This document shows positions 21,401 to 33,000 of a stretch of DNA of 64,000 nucleotides, piece by piece. The DNA comes from Mesostigma viride (Eukaryota; Streptophyta; Mesostigmatophyceae; Mesostigmatales; Mesostigmataceae): assembly GCA_009746045.1 (NCBI GenBank), contig RPFO01000079.1, positions 693,285 through 757,284 on the forward strand, given 5' to 3'. Below the pieces are notes generated by a model. The model was given only the letters and a program-made list of their open reading frames with translations, had not been told where the DNA came from and searched no databases. Each line of letters begins with the position of its first letter. The stretch's first letter is position 1. The translations under genes were made by a program, and so were the position numbers.

Positions 21401-24400
21401 GACGCTAAAGAGGGGATTGTGGGGCATGCATTGCAAGGAATGAAGAGTCAGCGTATTAGCTGCTCAACCACCCTGCCTGGCAGGCAGTGCTAGGCCCCTG
21501 CTCCCATGCAGGTCCTCATGCAGGCAAGAGCTGCCATGGACTTGAGGCGTGGCATAAGCTCCCTCGCGCCATCACGTCGCAGTCATCATGGGCAAAGAAT
21601 TCTAAGTCGCAGCAGTGCTCCAAGCTGCCAGAATCGTATAGCTAGCGGGTTAAGGCAAGGCTTTGGCATGCAAGCAACCATGCACGTCGTGTGCTTTACC
21701 TTTGAGGTCCTGCGCCAGGTTGTAGAGCCGCTTGTTCTCCTCCACCACCGCCTTGTACTTGCCCACCGTGTGCGACATGGACAGCACTTGCTCGCCTGCG
21801 AACACGGAGGCGATTGGGCACATCGAGGCGATGGGGCACCAAACCATGGCAGACCTTCAGCCCGCAAGCACGCAGGCAGTTGCAGAGGTATCACGCATAT
21901 CGATACAAGGCCGCTGTCATGAGTCATGGACAACCACGACCCAGGTTTTGCTGCTGGCATTTGCAAGCAAACATCACGAGAACACAATTTCGCAGCCCAT
22001 GGGTTGGTTTCATGTCAGGTTCGTGGATGTGCAGGGTTCCACAGGAGATGCCCAGAGTTGCGTTCCAAACCCCTTGGCAGTGGGCAGAAGCAGTGAGGCA
22101 ACATCCGGGCACCCGTCATGATGAGGTCGCCGGTAGTAGTGTGGTAACGTGCAATTGACCAGCCCCATGGTACTGTCCTAGGCAACACAAACTGCCCCAA
22201 ATTCCTTCACCCGACCCATGGTGGCTGGCACTCACCCAGGACCGCCACGTCGTGCATCCACGCTTGCCGGTACGTGTTCACCTCGCGGGAGATATCGGCT
22301 AGGCAGGCCTGCATGCCCTGTTGGATGGCAGCCGGGGAGGGGGACGGGGGACCCAGCACATGAAAAATGAAACGACAAGCAGGTTTCGTAACACGTGGGA
22401 AGGGCCATGGTAGTGAAAAGATGGCATTGTTGTACTCCAAAAGCATTGATGCATTGCCAGTCTGGCGTGACACACTTCTGCCTAGCATGAGGGGAGGGCT
22501 ACCTGCTGGCATCCCACCTCTGTTCGCACTTCTCTGTCCTTCCCCGCTCCCTTAGATCCAGCGGGCTGCCCCACGCTGCATCCAGTTAGGCATGCTGTCT
22601 GTCCTTGCCGTCCAGGCATAAACGCGTGGCACAGGGTCAGGGCCACTATATCCCCCACAGCTGCATGTCTCGCAGCTGGCAGCCTGCCACCTCACCTGCA
22701 CCGTTGCGCCACAACCGCGCAGTGCCAGCCGGCTCTCCTCGCTCCACCCCCCCTGCACGCGCTCCACTACCACCACCGGGGCGGGCGGTGGCGCTGCCTC
22801 TCTCTCCGCCACCTCCTTCAGCGCCGCCTCTAGCGCGGCCTCGAGCGACATGGCGGTGGCGGCCACTGCGGCCTTGGCTTCTTGTGCGGCGCGCACGCGG
22901 GACTCGGCCTCCTCCAGTTCTCTCCTCGCCTTGGCCTCGTACGCGCGCGCCAGCTCGTGCTGCACCCGCTCCCTCGTCACGCGCTCGTAGTGCTCCTTCT
23001 CCTCCTGCGCGCGCATGCCAGCAGGCAGAAAGGGGGGGAAAGGGGGAGGGCAGCCGGACCGTGGTAAATGGAACCGCCACCGCCGGCAACATGCTCCACC
23101 ACTTGCACAGTTGCCGTGCACCACCACCACTTGCACAGTTGCCGTGGGTATGAGACCCTTCCTCTGTGCTGAAGCAGCAGTTTCAGCGCACACACACGCC
23201 TACCTGATACCACCCCACAAAGTCCATCTCAGCATTGTTTGGGCGTGACAGCTGGCTACAGCCAGCCCCATCATGCGTGCGCTCGCTCACCTCCACGCGC
23301 TTGAGCTGCTTGGCGTAAACCTGCACCTCCTTGGTGGTGCCGGACGCCAGCGCCTCCAGCACCGCGTTGCGCGCCATCAGCTTGTCTTCTCGGCGCTGTG
23401 CCTCCTCCATGCTGGCCTTGAGCTGCGGAGGGGGGGGGGGCGGGGGGGGGGGGGGATGGGGGCGGGCAGTGCATGGTCGAGAAGGAATCGGCTGAACCAA
23501 ACACGCGCAGGTGCCTGAGCACTTCGTTGTGGCGCCATCGAAGTGACAAAGAAAGTTATCACTATGGGTGCTCTTTCCTGCCCACAAGAGCATGCCATGC
23601 ACTGGTAAACGGAATAGCCCACCGCATGGAGCAACAGGGAAATCCAAATCAACCACCTCCATGGCAAACACTACACCTTGTGAGCAATAGCTCCAGGGAG
23701 GTGCCGTAACCAAGCAGAGCAATGTGGACGATTCGCTGCGGCGAATGCAGGCCGAATGGGTTGCCGTTTGGTGCCCGGATGGATATGCCTCACAAGGCAA
23801 GGGAACCTCCCCTCTGCAAGGCACATAGTGGTGGGCGCACCCATCTTCCCCTGGCCCCCCCTCACCTTGGTCAGGTTCTGGTCCTTGAGCACCAACCGCT
23901 TCTCGTATTCGGTCATCAGGCTGCTCAGCACCGACTCCAGCACCTGGGCAGGATACATGGGTGGCATGACGGGGTGGGCATGGCGGCAGCGGTGAAGGGT
24001 TGTGGCCAAGGGATGAGGTTAGAGACAAGGGATGAGTTTAGAGACAAGGGATGAGTTTAGAGACAAGGTGCCCATCTCCACTGCGCATGCACCAAGATGA
24101 CCATCTACACATCATCACGTCATTCATGCCAACTGCCACCCGCACTTTCATTCACTGACAAGCTGGTGATTTATGCCGCCTTGCGTGCAAATCAAGATGC
24201 GGCCGAGTCGCATTTAACCCCCCAATTCCCACCCCCGCCATGCCCACCCGGCCATGCCCACCCCGCCATGCCCACCCCACCCCACCCACCCCGCCATGCC
24301 CACCCCACCCCACCCACCCTGCCATGCCCACCCCGCTACTGGCCCCCTTTATCAGGTTCCCGTCGCTGCGAGCTCACGTACCGGACCCATCACATCCATT

Positions 24401-26239
24401 CCGGTGACGCCGCTGTCCACCGGTACGCCGCCCCGCTGCAAGGGCAAGAGAGGACAGGGAAGCACAACAGCCAGAGTTCCAACGGTCATGCCGGTGACAA
24501 GGCCACATTCGGCAGGGGTCGAGAATATTTGTCTTGGTTGCAGGCAGCACTGACAGCCGGCCCACGTAGCCTTGCGACCTTCCTGTTGTTTGCTTGCTTT
24601 ACTGACATACAGGGAAGGCTTCCCATTCGCCAACCCACAGTCTCGCATTTCCCTCCATCGAACATGCACATCACCAGCGATGCACGTAATGTGATTATGG
24701 ACAGTGTCTACTATCTATTGGCACACTCACATACTATACCAACACGCGTGCTATCTGCTGGCACGCTCGCACGTGCTGTCCACCGGCACGCTCGCATCAT
24801 GTCCTCACCACGTCGGGCGAGCGGTTGCTGTTGATTCCCCGCAGCTTCTCACGCAGCATGCTCGCACACTGCTGCATCCAGCGGGATACCGACACGGATG
24901 CCGCGCCCGTGCCCATGCCCGCGCCTATGCCTGCCCCCGCGCTGTGCCACTCGCCGGCACCAGCCCCCGCCCCCCACACCTCCTCCCGTTGCAGAGTCGC
25001 AGGGGGCAGGTCGCCACCCATGCGCGCTCCTGCCAACCGGATGGCAGCGGTGGCCGCGGCGTTGCTGATGGCCTTGGTCCCTGGGCTGGGAGGCACACCT
25101 GCACCATCCCTGGTGGGCGCGTGGGTTGTGAAGGTGGTGCCATGGTTGGGGTAGGGGGCGGTCGCCAGCATGGAGTGTCGCCGGTTGCCGGGCGTGGCGG
25201 GCATGCTCTGCCGTCGCTGGTTGCGCTGCTGCCAGTGCAGGCGCAGCTCGAGGATGCAGTCCACCACGCGGGCCATGGAGTCGCTGGCTCCCACCTGCAG
25301 GGATGTGGCAGAGCCGGGCCGGGGATGCAACACACAAAATGACGTTGGTCCACAGACTAAGGCGCGGCAGTGAACCTTCATAGCAGTGAAGTCGATCCGT
25401 TGAAGTGGGCTAGACATGAACGGTAAACCTGGCAAACCACAGGCAACCGTCATTTCATGTTTATTTTGCTGAAGCAAACTGGAATCCTTGGCCATGAAAG
25501 GCATCTCAGGCGATACATATGCCATGCCTGTTACCATCAGATCGTTAATGCATGTTACTGCTTGCAGTGACGTGTTATGAGGTTCCGACAGCGCCTTCTT
25601 CTGCAACATCAGCTCACCTCGGCTGTAAGATCCGACAGTAAAAATATGTTCTCCTCTGACATCCCGATGGCCCGGACGGCGGCAATAAAATTTTGCAAAT
25701 TTTCCTCGGGGCTGTCGTCCACCTGCACGCCGAGTCCACCACACGTCGCTTCAGGAGGGTTAGCGGGAAACTTATCAGCTAAAATGGTGGTTGAACAAAG
25801 CCTCGTGCACGCGGTTCCATACGATGCGTGCAGGATACTGCCGTCAATTTTAAGCAGCCCATGCACTGAACGAAATATTACTTATCATCAGCGGCACAGT
25901 CTGACTTGCCTTTGGAATAAGCCCACTTTCGACGCAATTCATAAGCTTGCAAAGCGCTTTGCCGTCTTTTAGCTGCGATCGCAGGATTGTTTCTGACGTT
26001 GTGTTTAGCGACACGCCTGTCATTGTCTCCACCCATTCTGCCGCCCGCCTTCTCCTCACTACCCCTTCGAGCTGCCGGCTAGGGTTTTCATGGTCGGCAG
26101 GTTTAGCCATGGCCGGATCAGTTAGCCCAGTTACTGGCACGAGTTTCGGCGGGGTGCTGATCGGGGAGGAATCCCCGAATCCCCGCGGCAGGTCCTCGTG
26201 AAAATCAACGTCGCAGCTTGCGGGCTCATCCATTCCCAC
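16278..26239 (-). CDS. Kinesin-14 motor protein with N-terminal CH domain (KCH type), 17 exons
   Basis: Exons on the minus strand, in coding order: 26239-25910, 25722-25618, 25294-24809, 24435-24382, 23943-23866, 23422-23291, 23004-22696, 22317-22236, 21795-21700, 21332-21159, 20976-20870, 20436-20081, 19586-19333, 18933-18770, 18428-18102, 17591-16990, 16464-16278. They sum to 3843 nt, 1280 residues plus stop, with all phases compatible. Order: CH domain (about 75-170), Ser/Gly/Ala-rich linker, coiled coil (about 325-555), kinesin motor (about 558-890), second coiled coil (about 909-1017), disordered Ser/Pro-rich tail. The motor is entered through [18 protein letters not shown], the neck typical of minus-end-directed kinesin-14. 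CH-domain kinesin-14s (KCH) of plants link actin and microtubules; whether this one does is inference. The start ATG at 26239 is the first in a frame open through the CH domain. All introns are GT-AG except the first (GC-AG). Confidence 0.93.
17446..17472 (-). repeat. CAG/CTG trinucleotide repeat coding poly-Ser
   Basis: Nine CTG units on the plus strand, read as AGC (Ser) on the minus strand within kinesin exon 16. Repeat length may vary between strains without breaking the frame. Confidence 0.9.
18770..21795 (-). other. Kinesin exons 9-14: neck and motor domain
   Basis: Exon 9 (21700-21795) holds the neck coil. Exon 10 (21159-21332) starts the motor: [12 protein letters not shown]. Exon 11 (20870-20976) has the P-loop GQTGSGKT after CVFAY. 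Exon 12 (20081-20436) has [18 protein letters not shown] and switch I NERSSRSH. Exon 13 (19333-19586) has switch [10 protein letters not shown] and the [11 protein letters not shown] and [15 protein letters not shown] motifs. Exon 14 (18770-18933) closes the motor with [12 protein letters not shown]. All nucleotide- and microtubule-binding motifs are intact, so an active motor is expected. Confidence 0.93.
24809..26239 (-). other. Kinesin exons 1-3: N terminus, CH domain, low-complexity linker
   Basis: Exon 1 (25910-26239) ends in ...[15 protein letters not shown]. Exon 2 (25618-25722) encodes [20 protein letters not shown] and continues to SDLTAE. Exon 3 (24809-25294) starts [21 protein letters not shown]. 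Joined, they read as one calponin-homology domain: the [12 protein letters not shown] core helix, the E-N-L-x-x-F-I segment and the final V-V-x-C-I-L-x-L helix. The rest of exon 3 is a Ser/Gly/Ala-rich linker with a Gly-Ala-Gly stretch. Exon 1 ends at AAG followed by GCAAGT, a GC donor. Confidence 0.88.
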
Positions 26240-26564
26240 GGACGGGAAACGGATTCCCCTACGAGCTAAGAATTACAAGGCAAACAACACGCCACACCCC
26301 CGTTGGTATTGCGAGAAAGCAGGCGCGGTCGGCTATAATAGTATTTGCCCGTTGGAATTGTTAACGGTACATCTCATCGTCGACGATCAGAGCCCCGTTT
26401 TCCGTCTTGCCCTACAGTAGGTACACTAGCACTTGACGTTGCATGCGTTTTTCGGTGCATGTGGCAAGACGACCGTTGCGTTCCAATTTGGGGGCGGGCG
26501 GCAGCATTTGCTACGGCATGGCCATGGACCTGTGACCTGCAGTCTGAGCTACATACTGTGAGTC

Positions 26565-26628
<64 letters not shown>

Positions 26629-27091
26629 CAGTTGTTGTTCTTGTTGTGGTTGTTGTGGCCCACGCCGCACATGGGCAGCAGATAACAACAACAACAACAG
26701 GTCTGTACTACAAAAGAGGACCATCCTGGCCGTACATCAGGTAAAAGCTGCCTGTACGAAGCAAGCTCCATCAGGGACCCTGATCAGGTTTTCCCTAAAG
26801 GAGACGACGCTAAAAAAGAACTGTACATCGACTAAACTGTAGGGCAAACTCCGCAATGAAGGCTTGGAAGCCATGGCGGAGCAAATATGGCCAGGAAATT
26901 CTGAAGATAGCTAGGATGGCTAATTCAAGTCGGTAGAAACCTTCATGAGAGTGCATTGTAAATATTGAGATCTGGCCAACGGAGGACTTTGGTGACAAAG
27001 TCCGCAGATGCCTCTGTCAGTGGCATTATTTGGTAAGGAAGGGCCAGTGCACCCTGGGCTAATTGCAGAACGGTAAAGGAAACAGGAAACC
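26240..27091. promoter_or_regulatory. Divergent intergenic region between kinesin and dynein start codons
   Basis: 852 bp separate the two initiation codons (26239 minus, 27092 plus), so both promoters and 5' UTRs must lie here unless upstream non-coding exons were missed. The middle holds a long TTG repeat (26566-26628) and a short AAC repeat (26684-26699). TATAATA-like sequence occurs near 26334. No known cilia-gene element was identified with confidence. Confidence 0.6.
26566..26699. repeat. TTG repeat followed by complementary AAC repeat
   Basis: About 21 TTG/GTT units (26566-26628), irregular TTGTTG pieces to 26658, then AACAACAACAACAACA (26684-26699), which is complementary to the first run. 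A single strand could fold back. The open frame giving a poly-Leu run here is a repeat artefact. Confidence 0.9.
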
Positions 27092-30000
27092 ATGGACCCC
27101 CGAGTTGCATGGATTCGCCGGAAAACGTGTCTGTGTCTGGATGCAGACGAGTCTCTCTTTGATGCTCGCTATGAGGAAGAAACCGCCAAGGAGCTTATCC
27201 ATTCCTTTCTAGATGGAGGGAATAACTCTTTGTTGTTTTACACGACTACGCATTACGAGGAGAGACCGGCACCTGAAGAGCCTGCACCATTAAAAGAGGA
27301 CGAGGACACTCAAGATGACGACGCTTCGCACGAAGGCGAGGAGCGAGAAAACGGTCTGGAAAACGGCTCTCCAAAGGAGGACGGTGAAGGCACTGATGGT
27401 GCCGTCAATGGAGACGAGGCAAACGGAGGAACGGCAGGTCCGGATGCCGTCGGTGATGCTAATCCAGAGGCGACTGAGGGAGAACCACAAGATAGCAATG
27501 GCGTAGGTGTGGACGGAGAGGGCGGTGGTGCCGGAGACGAGGTGGCACCGGTGAAAGTTAAACCCCCCGAGGTCGTTCGGGTGGTGAAGATGATAACCGT
27601 CCGCGTGGATGTGCTGTGGATTGCAGCAGACCGCGTGCCGCAGGAGGCCCTTGCATTAGACGTGGTGTGCTTTCTGCGCTTGCATCCAAGGAAGGTCTCT
27701 GAGAAATATGTGGCCAACGAGATTGAGTTCGCCTGCCTTCCAGGAGGGCCATCCCTCGCTGCTTTGGAAAACGTAAGACAAATCGGTCGTGCCATTATGG
27801 ACCCATCCCTTGACAATTTTTCAAAAATTCAAAGCCAGGCTTCTCTTTTCCAATGCCAGATATTATATTATGTGCCTGGTGGCGAGGTGTTGCCACCTGT
27901 TGTATTTGTGTATCCATTACGTGCTCACCTAGCCTGTTGACATATTCCTTTCTGAACGTACCCTTTTCAAGTCCTTGATGGCTATCTTTGGCTGATTGCA
28001 TTGCCTGCCGCGTCCCTATCCCTGCACACCCTGCCCACCCTGTCCTGCTCCTGCCGTTGTGTGCCTTGCTGCGCTGGCCAGATAATTTCCCGGGTCTACG
28101 TGCCCGCCATGGTCACCGGGGGCGTGGCCAAGCCGGCCGCTCCCCCTCCCCTGGCCGACACGGGTGGAGAGCACAGTGAGGGTGGCGCAGCCTCCCAGGC
28201 GCACGCCCCGCCCCCGGTGGGCATGCATGGCGGCGACACCTTGCGCAACGAGCTCGTGGGCAACATGCAGAAGTTTGCGTCGCAGGTGAGGCGTGCGGCA
28301 AAATGGTGGCATCACGGGTGAGGCGTGAGGTACAGGCCATGGATATGGAGGGGCAGCAGGGGAAGTAGGCAGTGAATGCTTCTTTCTACCGTTGTCATGT
28401 CCACTGTCTGCCGCTGCCACAAGTGTGTCATAGGAGACATGGAAGCATCCACAAGGAGAGCTGAGGGATAGATTGCCAGCAACCTCACAGGTAAGAAGAG
28501 GGGCAGAAATCAGCCCTTTGATGGGTGGCCAAATGTGGGTAGAAGTTAAAGAGAAACAAGAAGGTTGGGTTGTAGATTGAAGAGATAAGACATGTGAGGG
28601 GGGTACATGAACGCATGGAGAGACTTACAACCCTAGCTCTATGTGCTGAAATGATCACTTCCCGCCATGTGCCGCAGGCCTTCGTGTATGCTGCGATATG
28701 CAACATACCAATCCCTGGGTAAACTCCTCCCACCTTCATGTCAAAACCGGTGCTTGTCTTTGCAAACAAGCATGCGTGCGGATGTGCATTCCCCGTCTCT
28801 CGTGCATGTCGCTTGCTGACTGTCTCGTGCATGTCGCTTGTTGGCTGTCACCGCCGCCGTGGACGCCCCCAGGTGTCGCACATCATCCAGCAGCTGACAG
28901 GGGACATCCACCTGACCATCCCCAACATCACGGTGGACAACCCATCCAAGGTGGCGGACGACTACGACATCCTCAGCCAGCTAGAGCCCGCCATGGCCGA
29001 GTGGACCAGCGTGCTCTCATCCGCCATCCAGCGGGAGACACAGAAGGTGAGGGGGGAAAGGGAGAGGGATAGATACAGGGGGGGAGGGGGGAAGACGCAC
29101 AAGGTGATGGGGGAGACATGTACGTGGGGGGATGGTATGCAAAGATTGGGCATGTCCGCTGTGGTGTTCTACATTTAGGAGCTGAGCAGTTGTCTCTGTC
29201 AAAGGTCGCTATGGACTATTCCAATGCGAGCGGAGCACATGTCTGGCAGCAGGCTCGCGTGATCGTCGTGCAGGTGTGTGCCGACGTGTTTGGTTGGTAG
29301 GGTCTCCAATTTGCATGCGCCGCGTCATGCTTGGGGCCGTCATGATCCTTGTAGGCGCCCAGGTGGCATGTAAGACCGATGGTGATACGACTAGACATGC
29401 CTGCTGGGCGCAGGTGAGGGGAAGATACTCCAGCAGACTCTACCTAAGCAAGCCTTGCGTGCTGGCTCTCCCTGCTCGCTGCTGTGGCCCTCTAATCTCC
29501 CCCGTCCCCACAGGTGCCTCTGGGCAAGGGCCCCCTGGCGGAGATTGAGTTCTGGCGCGAGCGCAACGCGGCGCTGAGCAGCCTGTATGAGCAGCTCAAC
29601 CTGCCCAACGTGAAGAACATGCTGGCCGCGCTCGAGATGGGCAGCTCCGACGCAAACCTGATGCAGGGGTTCAAGACACAGGTGAGGAGAGGGGGGTCGA
29701 AGACGCAGGTGGGCATGATTGTGGCACACCAACATTGCTGGCTCCCATCGCAGGCTCGACTCTGCCGGACGTGTGCATATGTGGAACACCCTGGCTGGTG
29801 TAAGGCGTTGCTTGTGTGAGATGCAGTTGGGTTCTTTGGCCCCCTCAGCAGCATCGTTTTTCCGCTGTCCTCTAGCCCTGCTAGTGTCTGATGTCGCCCC
29901 TGGACGCCGCGCCTGAAAAGCCAACCCATGGCAAGTCAATAACCACAGCGCCTGAATAACTGCAGTTTCTGCCCGCAAGCTTCTCTCATGTTCCCCCTTT

Positions 30001-33000
30001 AACGCGCCTGCCTCCCTGCCTACGTGCACTCGTGCTCCCTGCCCCTGTGCGTGGGACGATGACCGTGCCCCAGTTTGCGGAGCTGACGAAGCTGTACCTG
30101 GAGGCCAAGGACAACATCAAGTTCCTCACCACGCTGGAGCGGCACTTCAAGGTATGCAGCCGCCCACATGCGCTTGTTCGCCCCTTGAACAGCCGTCCCT
30201 CTTCGACATGTGTCACGCTCGCATGCATCGCAAACTGCAAGCACGTCCAGCCTGACACTGTTTCTCGCGCATGTCTTGACCTCCCTGCGTGGTTGCCGCC
30301 GCGGCATGCAATGCACTCTCCTCCCCCCTCTGTTGCCGCATGTGCCAGAACATCTCGACCGGCACGCTGTCCCAGGTGCTGGACACGCTGCTGCCGATGA
30401 TGAACGCGCTCCGCATGGTCTGGATCATTTCGCGCCACTACAGCGACGACAACCGCATGGGGTCGCTCTTCGAGCGCATCGCCAACGAGGTAGGGGGGGG
30501 GGGGAACGGGGGAAGGGATGGGAATGAGGGGTGCAGCAGCAACAGAGTAAGGGGGGGGGGGGGGCAGTACTCATGCCTGGGGGGGCGAAGCGCCAGGAAT
30601 GAGCCTATTGAACCTCTCGGTGCATGGCCATAACTGCGCTGTGAGCTTCGCCACCTGGCGCTCCATGGCCTACCTCCTGGATGAATCGATCATTCCTAGA
30701 CATCGTTGTGAAGCCACGCCATGCACTGCGAAAGAGGCAACCGGGAGTGATGGGAACAATAAATACGATCTTATGCACAGTCTTGCATGAGGTGTTAATT
30801 TGTTTTCTTCGTACGTTTCTCCTAACTAACGTTGTGTGGAACAGGTTCACGTGAGGCAAGCCGGGGATGCCACTCGTAACTGGTGCAAGCCTGGCTTGGT
30901 GCAGAAGCAGCCTGTCCAGAGACTTGTTGCCTATGCCAGTATGTGTCCAGCATTTATGCAAACATCTAAAGCACCAGAAGCGCGTATGGCCGTGCTTTGT
31001 CACCCCCATGGCCGGTGGCCATGTCCTGCTTGTGCGCGTGCATTGCCTGTGTGTCGTTTTAGATCGGCGACAAGGTGACGGAGGAAATCGACATCAAGGC
31101 GCTGTTCCAGATGCCTCCAAGCCGTGCGGTGGTGCTCATCGATGAGGCCAAGAACGTGCTGGAGTCGTGGAGCGAGGTGTACCTGCAGGTGAGCAAGCTC
31201 GCCAGCATTACATCACTGCGTGGCTGACGTTGCACTAAATCATGCGGCATGAAAGAGAATTGAACCAACCATAGCATGCATGGGTTGATGCGCTTTGAAA
31301 GTGCTGGTCACGAGCCATCATTATAGATTATGTGCCATGTCCCATGCCATTGTTCCTACCCTCATCCACACACAACCAATTTGCCCCGCATAAGGCCACC
31401 CATCAGCCATGTAAACATAGTGACACCTCGCTCTCGGCACATGCAGCTTTGCAGCCATCCTAACGTCCTCCCTTGTCAATGCTGCCCACTGCCTTTTCTT
31501 CCCCAGATCCGTGAGCGCATCGAAAACTCGGGGCGTGATGCGCGCTGGGAGTTTGACCGGAAGCGCCTGTTTGAGCGCACCAGCTACATGGCGGCCATCT
31601 GCGGGGGGCTGCGCCAGGTGAGCAGCCGATGCAAGCAGGTGCAGGACAGGGGGTGTCTCCGTGGGGCGTGCGGCGCGCGATCCACGGGGTGGCAAGAGGA
31701 TTGCGGGGGGGCCGCATGATGAGCCGGACACATGAGCATGCGGGCTTCATGGGTGAGGAGATAGTGCTGCGGGAAGGCCAGGCATAAGGTCATATACTTG
31801 GCAACCTACACTACATACACGCCCTTGGCGTAAGTACTTGCTCTACTCCTTTTCAGGGTTTGCCATGTACACCCTGCATGCATGCTGGAAATCCATGGCT
31901 GCTATCATCACACTCCATTGCTTTCTATTGCCTTCTTCCACACGAATGGGTGAAATTCGGCCTCTCCTTGATAATTGGTCCTTCTGTCTCTGGGTGTGTG
32001 CCATGCTTGCTTTTCTTGGCACGCGTGGGTTGCCTTCCTTCTTCCTCACCACCACCACCACCACCACCACTACCTTGTCGTGGTCAGATGGTGGAGGTGG
32101 TGGATGACTTCCACAAATTCCTGGGGCCGGAGCTCAAGGCCGTCACGGGCGATGCGCAGGGCATTGATGATGTCATCCAGGTACGCACTGAGTTGCCATG
32201 AGGCAGCAGGGCAGGGCCTCACACATCTGTGTCGCATCTGGCAAGCAGCCATGGCCGCAGGGGCACCAAGCTTTGCGCCAAGGCCTGCTTGGTTATGAAC
32301 CTGTCATGGGAAATGAGCTTTAAAGTGGGCTTCGTTACTCGTTGCATCGAGTGTCTAGCTTTGTCTTGTGTTTCCAAGCATCTATAATGGGCAAGGGATC
32401 CGCCAGTCATGCTCTTGCAAGGTTGATGTAAACAGACTGCCTGGCGGGCACACACCTTTACCTGCGAGATCGCCACACGGGCAGCCGCCTGTTCGGCCCC
32501 ATTGCGGCGCAGGCTGGTAAATCTTCAAGGCAACGTGCCATGCTCCCACCCTCACCCCCTGCTGATGACTGTGCAGGCTCGCGCAACATACATAACATGA
32601 TCGTCTCATCAACAATCGCCTAGCGTGTGGTAGGCTGCATGTGCCAGGTGGGCATGCCGTAATGCTTTCATCCCTTTCCCTCCCTCCCTCCCTTCTGGTT
32701 ACTTGGCCTCTCCCCGTCCCCAGCGCGTGGAGCAAATGGTGGCCCCCATCCTCAACCTTAGCTTTGACGCGTTCGACAAGCGGTATGGTGCGCAGTGGGC
32801 CGCCGTCACCACTCGATTCAACGCCGACAAGGAGCACGTGAGTACCACCGTACTATGGTAATACAGACGATATCATAATTCAGACAGATGCATCTATAGT
32901 TATCAAACAGATATTATACCACCGTACTATAGGAATACAGACAGATATCATAATGCAGACAGATGCATCTATGGTAATACATACAGATATCATAACACAA

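Noticed and set aside
26345-26842. Plus-strand frame with a 20-residue Leu run, possibly membrane-spanning
   Set aside because: The Leu run is the translated TTG repeat of the divergent promoter region; flanking residues show no family features.
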